A DNA stretch of 64,000 nt, taken from positions 1 to 64,000 of the forward strand of contig SUXW01000005.1 in the NCBI GenBank assembly GCA_015060765.1. Direction: 5' to 3'. This document shows, piece after piece, positions 25,671 to 35,465 of this stretch. Source of the stretch: Bacteroides sp. (lineage in GTDB: Bacteria; Bacteroidota; Bacteroidia; Bacteroidales; Bacteroidaceae). A model generated the notes under the pieces. The model was given only the letters and a program-made list of their open reading frames with translations, was not told where the DNA came from and ran no database searches. Each line of letters opens with the position of its first letter. The stretch's first letter is position 1. The position numbers and the translations under genes were made by a program.

Positions 25671-26000
25671 TCAACTTTGTTCCTTTTTCTTTTTTACTTT
25701 CGACTCTGGAAGTTCCTTGCAAGTAACCTTTGTCAACGCTACAAGCAACTCGTGGTCATCTACATTATCGATGTAGAAACAAGGTTTGGCACCGGGATAA
25801 GGCAATTGGAGAACAGGAGTACCCAATAGAGTCCGCCCACCTTCTGTGGGCTTGAAAAGCAAGCGGTCATCACACACCATTGCAAAGAATTTTCCGTTGC
25901 AATAGAGCCCATACTCACCAAACATTTTCTTGGATGTGATTTCGCCAGCCCGATTCATTTGGTCGGCTATGTATTGTACTAAATCGGGATTGCTTGCCAT
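25671..26000 (-). CDS. TfoX/Sxy N-terminal domain protein
   Basis: 109 residues consisting of one TfoX N-terminal domain: KKMFGEYGLYCNGKFFAMVCDDRLLFKP and PYPGAKPCFYID, then a lysine-rich tail (KVKKKKEQS). The C-terminal TfoX domain of competence regulators is absent. This stand-alone form is common, with no proven role. It lies 65 bp upstream of the GH53 gene on the same strand. Confidence 0.85.
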   Translation of the reverse strand: MASNPDLVQYIADQMNRAGEITSKKMFGEYGLYCNGKFFAMVCDDRLLFKPTEGGRTLLGTPVLQLPYPGAKPCFYIDNVDDHELLVALTKVTCKELPESKVKKKKEQS

Positions 26001-26060
26001 TTTCCTTCTTCTTAGGATTATTTATTCAAAATTTCTTTCTGCAAAAATAGGAATTTAAAT

Positions 26061-26068
26061 TATCTTTG
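26061..26068 (+). promoter_or_regulatory. -7 element of the deformylase gene
   Basis: TATCTTTG, 37 bp before ATG 26106. No clear -33 TTTG is seen. Confidence 0.45.
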
Positions 26069-26105
26069 TACTTGATAGAATCCATTATTTGAAATAACTA
26101 TACGT

Positions 26106-26729
26106 ATGAAGAAAATAACTTTAAAAGGAATAGCTTTCCTTGCAACCGTTTTTATTATGACAACAATAGGTACTCAGAGCTGTAACAATTCCACTTCGTG
26201 GACCTCCGATGAAGAAGCATTGATAAACGACGCTCCCGATACCAAGATGCGTTTATGGACCATAGACAACGCGGAAGATTCCATCTTCCTCCGTCAACCT
26301 AGCCAACCCTTGACACAAGCCGATATCCAACAACCTATTTTCGAATTGTTGAAAGAACGGATGTTGCTCACCGTTACTGACCCTGAAAACGAAGGAGTGG
26401 GAATAGCCGCTCCACAAGTAGGGATAGGCCGACAAGTAGTGGCCGTGCAACGCTTTGACAAACCCGGACAACCTTTTGAGTTTTATGTCAATCCCCGCTT
26501 GACTTACCTGTCGGACGAAAAGCAAAAAGGTTGGGAAGGCTGCTTGTCTGTACCCAACCAACGAGGAGAAGTCTTGCGTAGCAAACAAGTAGTGGTAACA
26601 TTCAACCATCCGACTACTTTCGAATTGCAATGTGATACAGTAGAAGGTTTTACCGCCATCATTTTTCAACATGAAACAGATCATTTGAGTGGTACACTCT
26701 ATATAGATAAAGCCGAAACTTTAAAATAA
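26106..26729 (+). CDS. Peptide deformylase with a lipoprotein-type signal
   Basis: 207 residues. The three deformylase motifs are intact: GVGIAAPQVG, EGCLSVP and QHETDHLSG, giving the metal ligands Cys, His and His and the catalytic Glu. Unusually, the first 27 residues form an export signal ending in a cysteine (FIMTTIGTQSC), and a linker of about 50 residues precedes the enzyme. A deformylase acting outside the cytoplasm has no N-formyl nascent chains to process, so the substrate may differ. It is likely a second deformylase beside a normal cytosolic one, which is not in this window. Confidence 0.88.
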   Translation: MKKITLKGIAFLATVFIMTTIGTQSCNNSTSWTSDEEALINDAPDTKMRLWTIDNAEDSIFLRQPSQPLTQADIQQPIFELLKERMLLTVTDPENEGVGIAAPQVGIGRQVVAVQRFDKPGQPFEFYVNPRLTYLSDEKQKGWEGCLSVPNQRGEVLRSKQVVVTFNHPTTFELQCDTVEGFTAIIFQHETDHLSGTLYIDKAETLK

Positions 26730-26798
26730 TTGTATTCAGCATCCTATACAAGCTAAACTTTCATTCGAAACTTCACGTATTTATTGCGGAAGTCTTTG

Positions 26799-26806
26799 TA
26801 TCTTTG
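26799..26806 (+). promoter_or_regulatory. -7 element of leuS
   Basis: TATCTTTG, 41 bp before the leuS start. The -33 region is TATTTATTG, a weak match to TTTG. Confidence 0.5.
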
Positions 26807-26846
26807 CGCATTAATTTTAGAAAAACAATAAAACAATTATAAAATC

Positions 26847-29681
26847 ATGGAATACAATTTCAGAGAGATTGAGAAAAAATGGCAACAACGTTGGGTGGAC
26901 AACAAGACCTACAAAGTTGTTGAAGACGAATCGAAGAAAAAGTTCTATGTGCTGAACATGTTCCCTTATCCATCGGGAGCCGGTTTGCACGTAGGTCACC
27001 CATTGGGCTATATCGCTAGTGATATTTATGCACGTTACAAACGCTTGCAAGGTTTCAACGTATTGAACCCGATGGGTTACGATGCCTATGGCCTTCCTGC
27101 CGAACAATATGCTATTCAAACCGGTCAACATCCTGCTGTAACAACCGAAGCCAATATCAATCGCTATCGCGAACAGTTGGACAAGATTGGTTTCTGCTTT
27201 GACTGGGACCGCGAAGTGCGCACTTGCGAACCGGGTTACTACCATTGGACTCAATGGGCATTCCAACAGATGTTCAACCACTTCTATTGCAATACTTGCG
27301 GCAAGGCGATGCCTATCAGCAAGCTCGAAGAACATTTTGCACAGAAGGGTACAGAAGGTTTGGATGTAGCTTGTAGCGAAGAACTGAAATTCACTGCTGA
27401 AGAATGGAACGCCAAGAATGAAAAGGAGCAACAGGAAATCTTGATGAACTACCGTATTGCCTACTTGGGCGAAACCATGGTGAACTGGTGTCCGGCTCTC
27501 GGTACTGTATTGGCCAACGATGAAGTAGTGGACGGTGTTTCTGAACGTGGCGGTCATCCGGTTGTTCAGAAGAAGATGCGCCAATGGTGCTTGCGTGTAT
27601 CGGCATACGCACAACGCTTGCTTGATGGTTTGGACAACATCGACTGGACAGAATCTCTGAAGGAAACCCAAAAGAACTGGATTGGTCGTTCGGAAGGTGC
27701 CGAAGTACAATTCAAGGTGAAGGATAGCGACATGGAATTTACCATCTTCACCACTCGTGCAGATACTATGTTCGGGGTAACCTTCATGGTATTGGCTCCG
27801 GAAAGTGAATTAGTAGCCCAATTGACTACTGCTGACCAGAAGGAAGAAGTGGAAGCTTATTTGGATAGAACCAAGAAGCGTACCGAACGTGAACGTATTG
27901 CCGACCGTAAGGTAACCGGTGTGTTCAGTGGTTCGTATGCCATCAATCCGTTTACCGGCGAAGCAGTGCCCATCTGGATCAGCGATTATGTATTGGCTGG
28001 TTATGGTACAGGTGCTATTATGGCCGTACCGGCTCACGATAGCCGTGACTATGCTTTCGCTAAGCACTTTGGTTTGCCTATCGTTCCGCTTGTAGAAGGT
28101 TGCGATGTAAGTGAAGAAAGCTTCGATGCCAAGGAAGGTATCGTGACCAACTCACCGAAAGCAGACGTAACTCCATATTGCGACCTCTCATTGAATGGCT
28201 TGACTATCAAGGAAGCGATTGCCGCTACCAAGAAATATGTAAAGGAACACAATCTGGGTCGTGTGAAGGTAAACTTCCGCTTGCGTGACGCTATCTTCAG
28301 TCGTCAGCGTTATTGGGGTGAACCGTTCCCTGTATACTACAAGGATGGAATGCCTTACATGATTGACTCAGCCAAACTTCCATTGGAATTGCCGGAAGTG
28401 AGCAAGTTCCTCCCTACTGAAACAGGCGAACCTCCATTGGGTAATGCCACCAAGTGGGCTTGGGATGTTCAAAAGGGTGAAGTGGTGGATAACAGCCTCA
28501 TCGACAACGTGAATGTATTCCCGCTCGAACTCAATACTATGCCGGGCTTTGCCGGTTCATCGGCTTACTATATCCGCTACATGGATCCGCACAACACCGA
28601 AGCATTGGTATCGGAAAAGGCAGACAACTACTGGCAGAACGTTGACCTCTATGTAGGAGGTACCGAACATGCTACTGGTCACTTGATTTACTCCCGCTTC
28701 TGGAATAAGTTCTTGCACGACCTTGGTGTGAGCGTAAAGGAAGAACCGTTCCAAAAGCTCGTGAACCAAGGTATGATTCAAGGTCGAAGCAACTTTGTAT
28801 ATCGTATCAAGGATACCAATACCTTCGTTTCTCTCGGTTTGAAGGACCAATACGATGTAACTCCGCTCCATGTGGATGTAAACATTGTATCGAACGATAT
28901 CCTCGATGTAGAAGCCTTCAAGGCATGGCGTCCGGAATATAATAATGCCGAATTCATCCTCGAAGACGGCAAGTATGTTTGCGGTTGGGCTGTAGAAAAG
29001 ATGTCGAAGTCCATGTACAACGTGGTGAACCCCGATATGATTGTTGAGAAGTACGGTGCCGATACCCTCCGTATGTACGAAATGTTCCTCGGCCCGGTAG
29101 AACAAAGCAAGCCATGGGATACCAACGGTATTGATGGTGTACACCGCTTCCTGAAAAAACTTTGGGGCTTGTTCTATAGCCGCAACGATGAATTCCTTCC
29201 CACAGATGGCGAACCGACGAAGGAAGAACTCAAGGCCATCCATAAGCTCATCAAGAAGGTAACAGGTGATATCGAAACCTTCTCTTACAATACTTCTATC
29301 AGTGCCTTTATGATTTGTGTGAACGAACTCGGTGCGTTGAAGTGCCATAACAAGGAAGTGTTGAAACTCCTCACCGTGCTTCTTGCTCCATTCGCCCCTC
29401 ACTTGGCCGAAGAGTTGTGGGAACTGTTGGGTAATACCACTACCGTATGCGATGCCCAATGGCCGGTATGCAACGAAGACTATCTGAAGGAAGACACCGT
29501 GAAGTACACCATTTCGTTTAACGGAAAGGCACGTTTCAACTTGGAATTTGCGGTTGATGCCGACAATGCTACCATCGAAGCAGCCGTTCTCTCCAATGAA
29601 CAGGCACAAAAATGGATTGAAGGCAAGACTCCGAAGAAGGTCATTATCGTTCCGAAGAAGATTGTTAATGTAGTATTGTAA
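26847..29681 (+). CDS. leuS: Leucyl-tRNA synthetase
   Basis: 944 residues. Class I signature HVGH is at 48-51 within [15 protein letters not shown], and KMSKS is at 718-722. The CP1 editing domain contains [13 protein letters not shown] and the conserved [16 protein letters not shown] segment. A roughly 60-residue segment before KMSKS matches the extended LeuS type of Bacteroidota. Codon use is strongly biased to abundant codons, as expected for a highly expressed gene. It begins a probable rightward operon running to the thiamine diphosphokinase gene. Confidence 0.98.
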   Translation: MEYNFREIEKKWQQRWVDNKTYKVVEDESKKKFYVLNMFPYPSGAGLHVGHPLGYIASDIYARYKRLQGFNVLNPMGYDAYGLPAEQYAIQTGQHPAVTTEANINRYREQLDKIGFCFDWDREVRTCEPGYYHWTQWAFQQMFNHFYCNTCGKAMPISKLEEHFAQKGTEGLDVACSEELKFTAEEWNAKNEKEQQEILMNYRIAYLGETMVNWCPALGTVLANDEVVDGVSERGGHPVVQKKMRQWCLRVSAYAQRLLDGLDNIDWTESLKETQKNWIGRSEGAEVQFKVKDSDMEFTIFTTRADTMFGVTFMVLAPESELVAQLTTADQKEEVEAYLDRTKKRTERERIADRKVTGVFSGSYAINPFTGEAVPIWISDYVLAGYGTGAIMAVPAHDSRDYAFAKHFGLPIVPLVEGCDVSEESFDAKEGIVTNSPKADVTPYCDLSLNGLTIKEAIAATKKYVKEHNLGRVKVNFRLRDAIFSRQRYWGEPFPVYYKDGMPYMIDSAKLPLELPEVSKFLPTETGEPPLGNATKWAWDVQKGEVVDNSLIDNVNVFPLELNTMPGFAGSSAYYIRYMDPHNTEALVSEKADNYWQNVDLYVGGTEHATGHLIYSRFWNKFLHDLGVSVKEEPFQKLVNQGMIQGRSNFVYRIKDTNTFVSLGLKDQYDVTPLHVDVNIVSNDILDVEAFKAWRPEYNNAEFILEDGKYVCGWAVEKMSKSMYNVVNPDMIVEKYGADTLRMYEMFLGPVEQSKPWDTNGIDGVHRFLKKLWGLFYSRNDEFLPTDGEPTKEELKAIHKLIKKVTGDIETFSYNTSISAFMICVNELGALKCHNKEVLKLLTVLLAPFAPHLAEELWELLGNTTTVCDAQWPVCNEDYLKEDTVKYTISFNGKARFNLEFAVDADNATIEAAVLSNEQAQKWIEGKTPKKVIIVPKKIVNVVL

Positions 29682-29684
29682 TTC

Positions 29685-30581
29685 ATGAATGCTTTACTGA
29701 ACCATAAAGTGGCGAGAGAAATCAAGGACTATCTCGCCATTACTTTCGGCTTGTTGTGTTATTCTGTTGGATGGGGAGCTTTCATGCTTCCTTACGAAAT
29801 CGCGACGGGTGGTGTAACAGGTATTTCGGCCATCATCTATTACGTTACGGGAATAGAGATTCAAGTGTCATACTTTATCATCAATGCCATCTTCATGGCG
29901 TTTGCATTGAAGATTCTGGGTTGGCGGTTCTGCATCAAGACCATCTATGCCATCTTTGCCCTGACCTTTATGTTGTGGGCTGTACAGGAAGTGTTGAGAG
30001 GTGATGACGGTAGCCTACCTTTGCTTTTGGGTGAGGGACAGGAATTCATGGCCTGTGTCATAGGGGCCGGTATTTTGGGTTTTGGTATCGGACTTGTGTT
30101 CATCAATAACGGAAGTACAGGTGGTACGGATATCATTGCTTGGATTATCAACAAATACAAGGATGTGACATTGGGTCGTATGATTATGTATTGCGACATT
30201 GTCATCATTTCATCCTGTTATTTCATTTTCCAGGATTGGAAGCGTGTATTGTTTGGTTTTACGGTCTTGTTTATCATGAGCGTGGTGATTGATTATGTCA
30301 TCAACAGTGCCCGCCAATCGGTTCAGTTCCTTATCTTCTCGCGTAAATACGACGAGATAGCCGAAGGTATCAACCAACGAGTGAAGCGTGGTGTGACCCT
30401 GCTCGACGGTACCGGTTGGTATAGTAAGCAAGAAATCAAGGTGGTGGTGGTATTGGCTAAGAAAAGCCAGTCGCTCGATATCTTCCGTTTGGTAAAGGAT
30501 ATCGACCCCAATGCCTTCATTTCGCAGAGTAACGTAGTGGGTGTTTATGGTGAAGGTTTTGATCCGTTAAAGGTAAAATAA
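29685..30581 (+). CDS. YitT family membrane protein
   Basis: 298 residues with about five N-terminal membrane segments (LLCYSVGWGAFMLPYEIATGGVTG is the family signature) and a C-terminal soluble DUF2179 domain (RGVTLLDGTGWYSKQEIKVV). Function is unknown; a transporter role is often proposed. It starts 3 bp after leuS and is probably cotranscribed. Confidence 0.92.
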   Translation: MNALLNHKVAREIKDYLAITFGLLCYSVGWGAFMLPYEIATGGVTGISAIIYYVTGIEIQVSYFIINAIFMAFALKILGWRFCIKTIYAIFALTFMLWAVQEVLRGDDGSLPLLLGEGQEFMACVIGAGILGFGIGLVFINNGSTGGTDIIAWIINKYKDVTLGRMIMYCDIVIISSCYFIFQDWKRVLFGFTVLFIMSVVIDYVINSARQSVQFLIFSRKYDEIAEGINQRVKRGVTLLDGTGWYSKQEIKVVVVLAKKSQSLDIFRLVKDIDPNAFISQSNVVGVYGEGFDPLKVK

Positions 30582-30638
30582 TTGCGATAATAACAGAGTG
30601 ATTCAACCAGAATATAACAAATTCAAAAATATAGAATT

Positions 30639-31070
30639 ATGTCATTTATTACAGATTTAATCAAGGAAAAGGCCGTAGATGTATTGGGCGGTGTATCTCT
30701 TCCTGACAATTTGAAAGAACAAGTATTGGGTGGTGTATCCGACTCCATCTTTGGTAGTATCAAGGAAACTGCAGGTAAAGAAGGTGGTATCGATCAACTC
30801 GTGGAATTGTTTACCGGTCGCGAATCGGCATCTTCCAGTCCTGTAACTGCCTTGGCCGGCAACATATTCAGTTCCAACATTGCCAAGAAGTTGGGTTTGT
30901 CACCTGCCATCATCAATGCCATTGTACCGATGATTCCTAAGGTGATTGAACAATTCACATCCAGCAAGAAGATTGATGTGAACGATTTGATAGCCGAAGT
31001 GACCAAATCGGGTGTTGCCGACAAATTGAAGGACGCAGCCGGTAGTTTGTTGGGTGGTCTCTTCAAATAA
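30639..31070 (+). CDS. DUF937-like small protein
   Basis: 143 residues, Gly/Ser/Ala-rich, with two similar amphipathic blocks ([20 protein letters not shown] and [18 protein letters not shown]). The pattern [28 protein letters not shown] resembles DUF937/YidB-type proteins. No signal or catalytic motif is seen. It is followed by the NTPase gene 8 bp later. Confidence 0.6.
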   Translation: MSFITDLIKEKAVDVLGGVSLPDNLKEQVLGGVSDSIFGSIKETAGKEGGIDQLVELFTGRESASSSPVTALAGNIFSSNIAKKLGLSPAIINAIVPMIPKVIEQFTSSKKIDVNDLIAEVTKSGVADKLKDAAGSLLGGLFK

Positions 31071-31078
31071 TTCGGAGG

Positions 31079-31657
31079 ATGAAAAAGAAATTGGTTTTTG
31101 CAACCAACAATGCGCATAAGTTGGAAGAAATAGCTTCCATCTTGGGCGAAAAAATAGAACTGTTGAGTCTGAAGGATATCGGTTGTACAGCCGATATCCC
31201 TGAGACTGCCGATACCTTACAAGGTAATGCTATTCAGAAAGCAGAATACATCCATAACCACTATGGATTTGATTGTTTTGCTGATGATACGGGACTGGAG
31301 GTAGAAGCGTTGGATGGTGCTCCCGGAGTTTTTTCGGCCCGATACGCCGGTGACGGACATAATTCGGAAGCCAACATGCAGAAACTTCTACAGAATCTTC
31401 AGGGGGTGGAAAACCGGAAAGCTCAATTCCGTACAGTCATTTGCCTGATTCTGGATGGAAAACAGCATTTGTTCGAAGGAATCTGCAAAGGTGAAATCAT
31501 CAAGGAGAAACGCGGAAGTGCCGGTTTCGGTTACGATCCTATTTTTGTGCCCGAGGGATACAATGAATCCTTTGCCCAATTGGGAAATGCCGTAAAGAAT
31601 AAGATCAGCCACCGCGCCAAAGCCGTAGAAATGCTTTGTAAATATCTGAAGAAATAA
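31079..31657 (+). CDS. RdgB/HAM1-type non-canonical purine NTP pyrophosphatase
   Basis: 192 residues. Motifs are [12 protein letters not shown] (substrate binding), [25 protein letters not shown] and [12 protein letters not shown], ending in NKISHRAKA. The enzyme hydrolyses dITP, ITP and XTP to monophosphates and keeps them out of DNA. It is part of the leuS-linked row. Confidence 0.95.
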   Translation: MKKKLVFATNNAHKLEEIASILGEKIELLSLKDIGCTADIPETADTLQGNAIQKAEYIHNHYGFDCFADDTGLEVEALDGAPGVFSARYAGDGHNSEANMQKLLQNLQGVENRKAQFRTVICLILDGKQHLFEGICKGEIIKEKRGSAGFGYDPIFVPEGYNESFAQLGNAVKNKISHRAKAVEMLCKYLKK

Positions 31658-31669
31658 AGGAATACTGGC

Positions 31670-32227
31670 ATGGCATTGGAAATTATCGGAACTCTGGTAG
31701 GGCTTGTTTATCTTTGGTTGGAGTATAAGGCAAGCATTTACTTATGGATAGCAAGCATTATCATGCCTGCTATTTATATTTTTGTGTATTATGAAGCCGG
31801 ATTGTATGCCGACTTTGGCATCAACATCTACTATTTAGGAGCCGCTGTGTATGGTTGGTGCGTGTGGAAGTACGGTAATGCATCCGATAACCGAGAAGAA
31901 CTGCCCATTACCCACATGCCGAAACGGAGCTGGATAAAGGCCGCCTTGATGTATGTAATAGCCCAATTGGGAATTGCATGGATCTTGCTTGCCTTTACCG
32001 ATAGCAATGTACCTTGGTGGGATGCTTTCACTACGGCCCTCAGTGTGGTAGGTATGTGGATGCTTGCCCGTAAATACATCGAACAATGGTGGGTATGGAT
32101 AGTGGTCGATGTGGTATGTGCAGGATTGTACATTTACAAGGACCTGCATTTTACTGCTGCCCTGTATGCCTTTTATGCTATAATTGCTTTCTTCGGTTAT
32201 CGGAAATGGAAACAAATGATGCAATGA
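31670..32227 (+). CDS. PnuC-family transporter, probably for thiamine
   Basis: 185 residues with about seven short membrane segments and the family motifs YGWCVWKYG and WVWIVVDVVCAGLYIYKDLHFTAALY. PnuC proteins import nicotinamide riboside and the PnuT subgroup imports thiamine. Here the next gene is thiamine diphosphokinase, overlapping its end by 22 bp, which favours thiamine: facilitated uptake followed by metabolic trapping. I see no TPP riboswitch upstream. The direct substrate call is inference from context. Confidence 0.9.
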   Translation: MALEIIGTLVGLVYLWLEYKASIYLWIASIIMPAIYIFVYYEAGLYADFGINIYYLGAAVYGWCVWKYGNASDNREELPITHMPKRSWIKAALMYVIAQLGIAWILLAFTDSNVPWWDAFTTALSVVGMWMLARKYIEQWWVWIVVDVVCAGLYIYKDLHFTAALYAFYAIIAFFGYRKWKQMMQ

Positions 32228-32835
32228 AACAAGTGGATGCCGTTATTCTGGCCAATGGAGAATATCCCGTAGCCCCTCTCCCTTTGAGTTTATTGGAAGA
32301 AGCTCCTTACGTGGCATGTTGCGATGGAGGAGCCGATGCCTATATAGCCCATGGATATATACCCGATATCATCATAGGCGATGGCGATTCGTTGAGCGAA
32401 GAGAACCGGAAACGTTTTGCCGGACTGATTCATTACAATCCCGATCAGGAAACGAACGACCAGACGAAGGCGGTACAATACCTGATGTCGCAAGGCAAAC
32501 GGCGGATTGCCATTTTGGGAGCTACGGGCAAGCGTGAAGACCATACCATCGGTAATATCAGTCTACTCATGGAATATGCCCGTATGGGAGCGGAAGTCAG
32601 GATGTATACCGATTATGGTGTGTTCATTCCCTGTAAGGACACTTGCACTTTCCCTTGCCAACCGGGCAAGCAGGTTTCCATCTTTAATTTTACTGCTCGT
32701 GCGCTGAAAAGCAAGGGCTTGCGCTATCCCATTTACGACTTCACCTCTTGGTGGCAAGGCACATTGAATGAATGTACCGCCCCAACCTTTACGATTGAGG
32801 CGGAAGGAGAATATCTGTTGTTTATCACTTGGTGA
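32206..32835 (+). CDS. thiN: Thiamine diphosphokinase
   Basis: 209 residues from ATG 32206; ATG 32224 is equally possible and would remove six residues. It shows VACCDGGADAY, IPDIIIGDGDSLSE and NDQTKAVQYL, then LGATGKREDHTIGNISLL, the catalytic domain of the family, and a C-terminal thiamine-binding beta-domain. It makes TPP from thiamine and ATP. The gene overlaps the PnuC-type transporter upstream and converges with the GH43 gene, overlapping that gene's 3' end by 11 bp. Confidence 0.93.
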   Translation: METNDAMKQVDAVILANGEYPVAPLPLSLLEEAPYVACCDGGADAYIAHGYIPDIIIGDGDSLSEENRKRFAGLIHYNPDQETNDQTKAVQYLMSQGKRRIAILGATGKREDHTIGNISLLMEYARMGAEVRMYTDYGVFIPCKDTCTFPCQPGKQVSIFNFTARALKSKGLRYPIYDFTSWWQGTLNECTAPTFTIEAEGEYLLFITW

Positions 32836-34171
32836 ATTCCCACCAGTCCATAAAGAACAGATTACGTTGTTGGAAGTCGCCACCCTTGAACACCAGATAC
32901 AAGTCGTGTACCCCCTTGGCATTCTTTACGGATGTTTCAAATTCCCGATATTCGTCTTTGGTATTGCCTACCTTTACCTTTCCAATCATCGGACCGTCTT
33001 TCTTGTCGATATGAAGTTCGATGGTACCGCCCATCAAGTGAGTGGAGGCACATACCTTGAATCCCTTTGCACCTTTACCGAAATCTACTCCCTTGACTAG
33101 GATGAATTCATTTTCGTCAATGTTGGTCACAATCTGGTTGGTAGAATGAGTACCCCATGCCCTTCTTGGAGTAGTCTTCAGTCCATATCCCCAAGCAATG
33201 GTTTCGGCTTCCACCTTGCGGAAAGGATTGAACGGTTCTATCTGGTTTAATGTACAGTCCTGGAAATAAGGAAGCATCTGGATAGTACCGTCTTCGTTGT
33301 ATTGCATTTCGGCGGCTACGGCCGAGCGGCGTTCGGCGTGGCGTGGTGTTTCCAGGCGGAAGATGTCATAACACAAACCGAATACATACGATTTGCCTTT
33401 GTAGTCGATGATGCCGGGGTGATTGCCACGGGTACGTGGAGTATGGTCCATGATGTGTCCTTTGTATTCCCATGGTCCTATAGGGCTGTCGCTCATGGCG
33501 TAGCCGATACCTTCGGGGCAACAAGTTGAAGCAAAAGCCAGGTAATACTTGCCGTTGCGTTTGTAGAACCACGGTCCTTCCTGATAGTCCTGAATCTTTG
33601 GAAGTTTCACAATTTCTCCACTTGTTGAAATCATGTCTTCATTCAGTTTTACATAATAGAGATCGGGATTTCCCCAATACATATAAGCCTGTCCGTCATC
33701 GTCAATCCACACGGTAGGGTCGATGTCGTTCCAATGCTCGTGTTGCCATACGATGGGCTTTCCTATCGGATCCTTGAACGGACCGTAGGGTGAATCGGCC
33801 ACCAATACCCCGATACCGTTTCCGTGGATAGGACAATACATGTACCATTTGCCGTTGCGGTGAATCACCTCTTCTGCCCAGGCACCGTTATTACCCTTGT
33901 ACCACTTGAAGTCCTTCAGAGAAGCTACGGCGCCATGGTCCTGCCAGTTCACCATATCGGTAGAAGTATAGAGCAGCCAGTCCCGCATATCGAAACCTTC
34001 GGCGTTGTCTTCATCATGGGTGGTATACAAGTAAATGGTATCATTGAAAACATAGGGTGCAGGGTCGGCCGTATATTTGGTCTGTATTATCGGCATGTTG
34101 ATTTCCTGCGCATTGGCATACTGGTAACATAATCCTAATGCTACCATTGAAAGGATTCTTTTGATAGTCAT
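32825..34171 (-). CDS. Secreted GH43 glycosidase with C-terminal CBM6-like domain
   Basis: 448 residues from ATG 34171, which gives a signal peptide (MTIKRILSMVALGLCYQYANAQ). The start 30 bp upstream is poor. GH43 residues are YTADPAPYVFNDTIYLY (base Asp), DIDPTVWIDDDGQAYMYWGN and DYQEGPWFYKRNGKYYL (acid Glu). The C-terminal part (RKVEAETIAWGYGLKT, GVDFGKGAKGFKVCAS) is a CBM6-type module. Related members act as arabinofuranosidases or xylosidases; specificity is not determinable here. It is unrelated in detail to the other GH43 in the window. Confidence 0.9.
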   Translation of the reverse strand: MTIKRILSMVALGLCYQYANAQEINMPIIQTKYTADPAPYVFNDTIYLYTTHDEDNAEGFDMRDWLLYTSTDMVNWQDHGAVASLKDFKWYKGNNGAWAEEVIHRNGKWYMYCPIHGNGIGVLVADSPYGPFKDPIGKPIVWQHEHWNDIDPTVWIDDDGQAYMYWGNPDLYYVKLNEDMISTSGEIVKLPKIQDYQEGPWFYKRNGKYYLAFASTCCPEGIGYAMSDSPIGPWEYKGHIMDHTPRTRGNHPGIIDYKGKSYVFGLCYDIFRLETPRHAERRSAVAAEMQYNEDGTIQMLPYFQDCTLNQIEPFNPFRKVEAETIAWGYGLKTTPRRAWGTHSTNQIVTNIDENEFILVKGVDFGKGAKGFKVCASTHLMGGTIELHIDKKDGPMIGKVKVGNTKDEYREFETSVKNAKGVHDLYLVFKGGDFQQRNLFFMDWWEFTK

Positions 34172-34200
34172 AATAAATTGTTTTAAAAGTTTAGGACACA

Positions 34201-34208
34201 CAAAGATA
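34201..34208 (-). promoter_or_regulatory. -7 element of the second GH43 gene
   Basis: Reverse complement TATCTTTG, 30 bp before ATG 34171. Confidence 0.45.
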
Positions 34209-34227
34209 ATAATATTTTATAAAATAG

Positions 34228-34256
34228 TTTGACATTCGTGTATTTTTGTATATTTG
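34228..34256 (+). promoter_or_regulatory. Promoter of the epimerase-like gene
   Basis: TTTG at 34228-34231, a 17-bp spacer, then TATATTTG at 34249-34256, 28 bp before ATG 34284. Confidence 0.45.
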
Positions 34257-34283
34257 TGCATTATAACTTAAACAGGTCTTTTT

Positions 34284-35306
34284 ATGAAAGCATTATTTAT
34301 CGGTGGAACAGGTACCATCAGTATGGCCATTACCCGCCTGTTGGCCCAACAATGGCCGGATTGGGAATTGTATTTAATCAATAGAGGCAATCGCAACGAT
34401 GCGGTTCCAGCCCAAGTGAAACAAATCGTGGTGGACATCAACGACGAAGCGGCCGTAGCCGAAAAGATTGCTTCGTTGCATTTTGATTGTGTATGCGATT
34501 TCATCGGCTTTGTGCCCGAACAGTTGGAACGCGACTATCGCCTGTTCAATGGAAAGACCCATCAGTTTATGTATATCAGTTCGGCTTCTGCCTACATGAA
34601 GCCTGTGCGAAATCATCGGATCAATGAAGCCACTCCATTGGCCAATCCTTATTGGGAATATTCACGGAACAAGATAGCTTGCGAGGAATTCCTGATGAAG
34701 ATGTATCGTGAAAACGGATTTCCTGTTACGATTATCCGTCCGAGCCATACGTACGACGAGCGTTCCATTCCGGTTGCCGTTCATGGGAACAACGGTAGCT
34801 GGTCGGTTATCCGGCGCATTATGCAAGGAAAGCCTGCCATTATTCATGGTGACGGTTCTTCCTTGTGGACATTGACACACAATTCCGATTTTGCCAAAGG
34901 ATTTATTGGCTTGATGGGTAATGCCCATGCCATTGGCGAAGCTTTCCAGATAACTTCCGACGAGTCGCTCACCTGGAATCAGATTTACGAAGAGATAGCC
35001 CGATGTTTAGGTGTGGAGCTGAAGCCTTATTATGTATCTTCCGAGTTTCTGGCGGCGGTAAGCGATTACGACTTTACTGGTAGTTTGATAGGCGACAAGG
35101 CCTGTAGTGTGGTATTCGACAATAGCAAGCTGAAACGGGCAGTTCCTCATTTCTGTGCCACTACCCGTTTTGATCAGGGGCTTCGCAAGTCGTTGGAATA
35201 CATTCTTCAGCATCCCGAATGTCAGAAGGAAGATCCGGAATTTGATGCTTGGTGCGACCGTGTGGTAGAAGTACTCGAAGAAGCCAAGAAAAAGCTACAT
35301 TCTTGA
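34284..35306 (+). CDS. NAD-dependent epimerase/dehydratase (extended SDR)
   Basis: 340 residues. The Rossmann motif is IGGTGTISMAITRLL, FMYISSASAYMKP carries the Ser, and YWEYSRNKIACEEFL contains the YxxxK catalytic pair. The dinucleotide motif is GGTGTIS rather than the usual GGxGxxG. The substrate is unknown: sugar-nucleotide or other. It is a single gene flanked by divergent GH43 and convergent TlpA-like genes. Confidence 0.88.
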   Translation: MKALFIGGTGTISMAITRLLAQQWPDWELYLINRGNRNDAVPAQVKQIVVDINDEAAVAEKIASLHFDCVCDFIGFVPEQLERDYRLFNGKTHQFMYISSASAYMKPVRNHRINEATPLANPYWEYSRNKIACEEFLMKMYRENGFPVTIIRPSHTYDERSIPVAVHGNNGSWSVIRRIMQGKPAIIHGDGSSLWTLTHNSDFAKGFIGLMGNAHAIGEAFQITSDESLTWNQIYEEIARCLGVELKPYYVSSEFLAAVSDYDFTGSLIGDKACSVVFDNSKLKRAVPHFCATTRFDQGLRKSLEYILQHPECQKEDPEFDAWCDRVVEVLEEAKKKLHS

Positions 35307-35403
35307 AACGGTCCATCTAAAGTTTCTTTGTCCGCTAAATAAAGTAACAATAGTCTATTAAATTATTGATATATAGTCAGATAAAGTCTATTTTTAGAAC
35401 ATC

Positions 35404-35465
35404 GTACCATTGTACGCAGACAGTGTATGATGGTATGAAGTATTGCGTACCATCATGCAATGTAC
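35404..35465. repeat. Imperfect palindromes in the 299-bp gap after the epimerase gene
   Basis: GTACCATTGTAC (35404-35415) is a near-perfect palindrome. TATGATGGTA (35426-35435) pairs with TACCATCATG (35448-35457) with one mismatch. Another GTAC half-site ends at 35465. No T run follows, so it is not an ordinary terminator. The rest of the gap (35307-35605) shows nothing coding. Confidence 0.5.

Noticed and set aside
28557-29609. 350-residue minus-strand frame inside leuS
   Set aside because: Antisense shadow created by the strong codon bias of leuS.
31600-31669. TPP riboswitch before the PnuC-type gene
   Set aside because: The gap to the preceding gene is only 12 bp, and I could not find the thi-box core (CUGAGA...ACCUGAU-like) in the surroundings.
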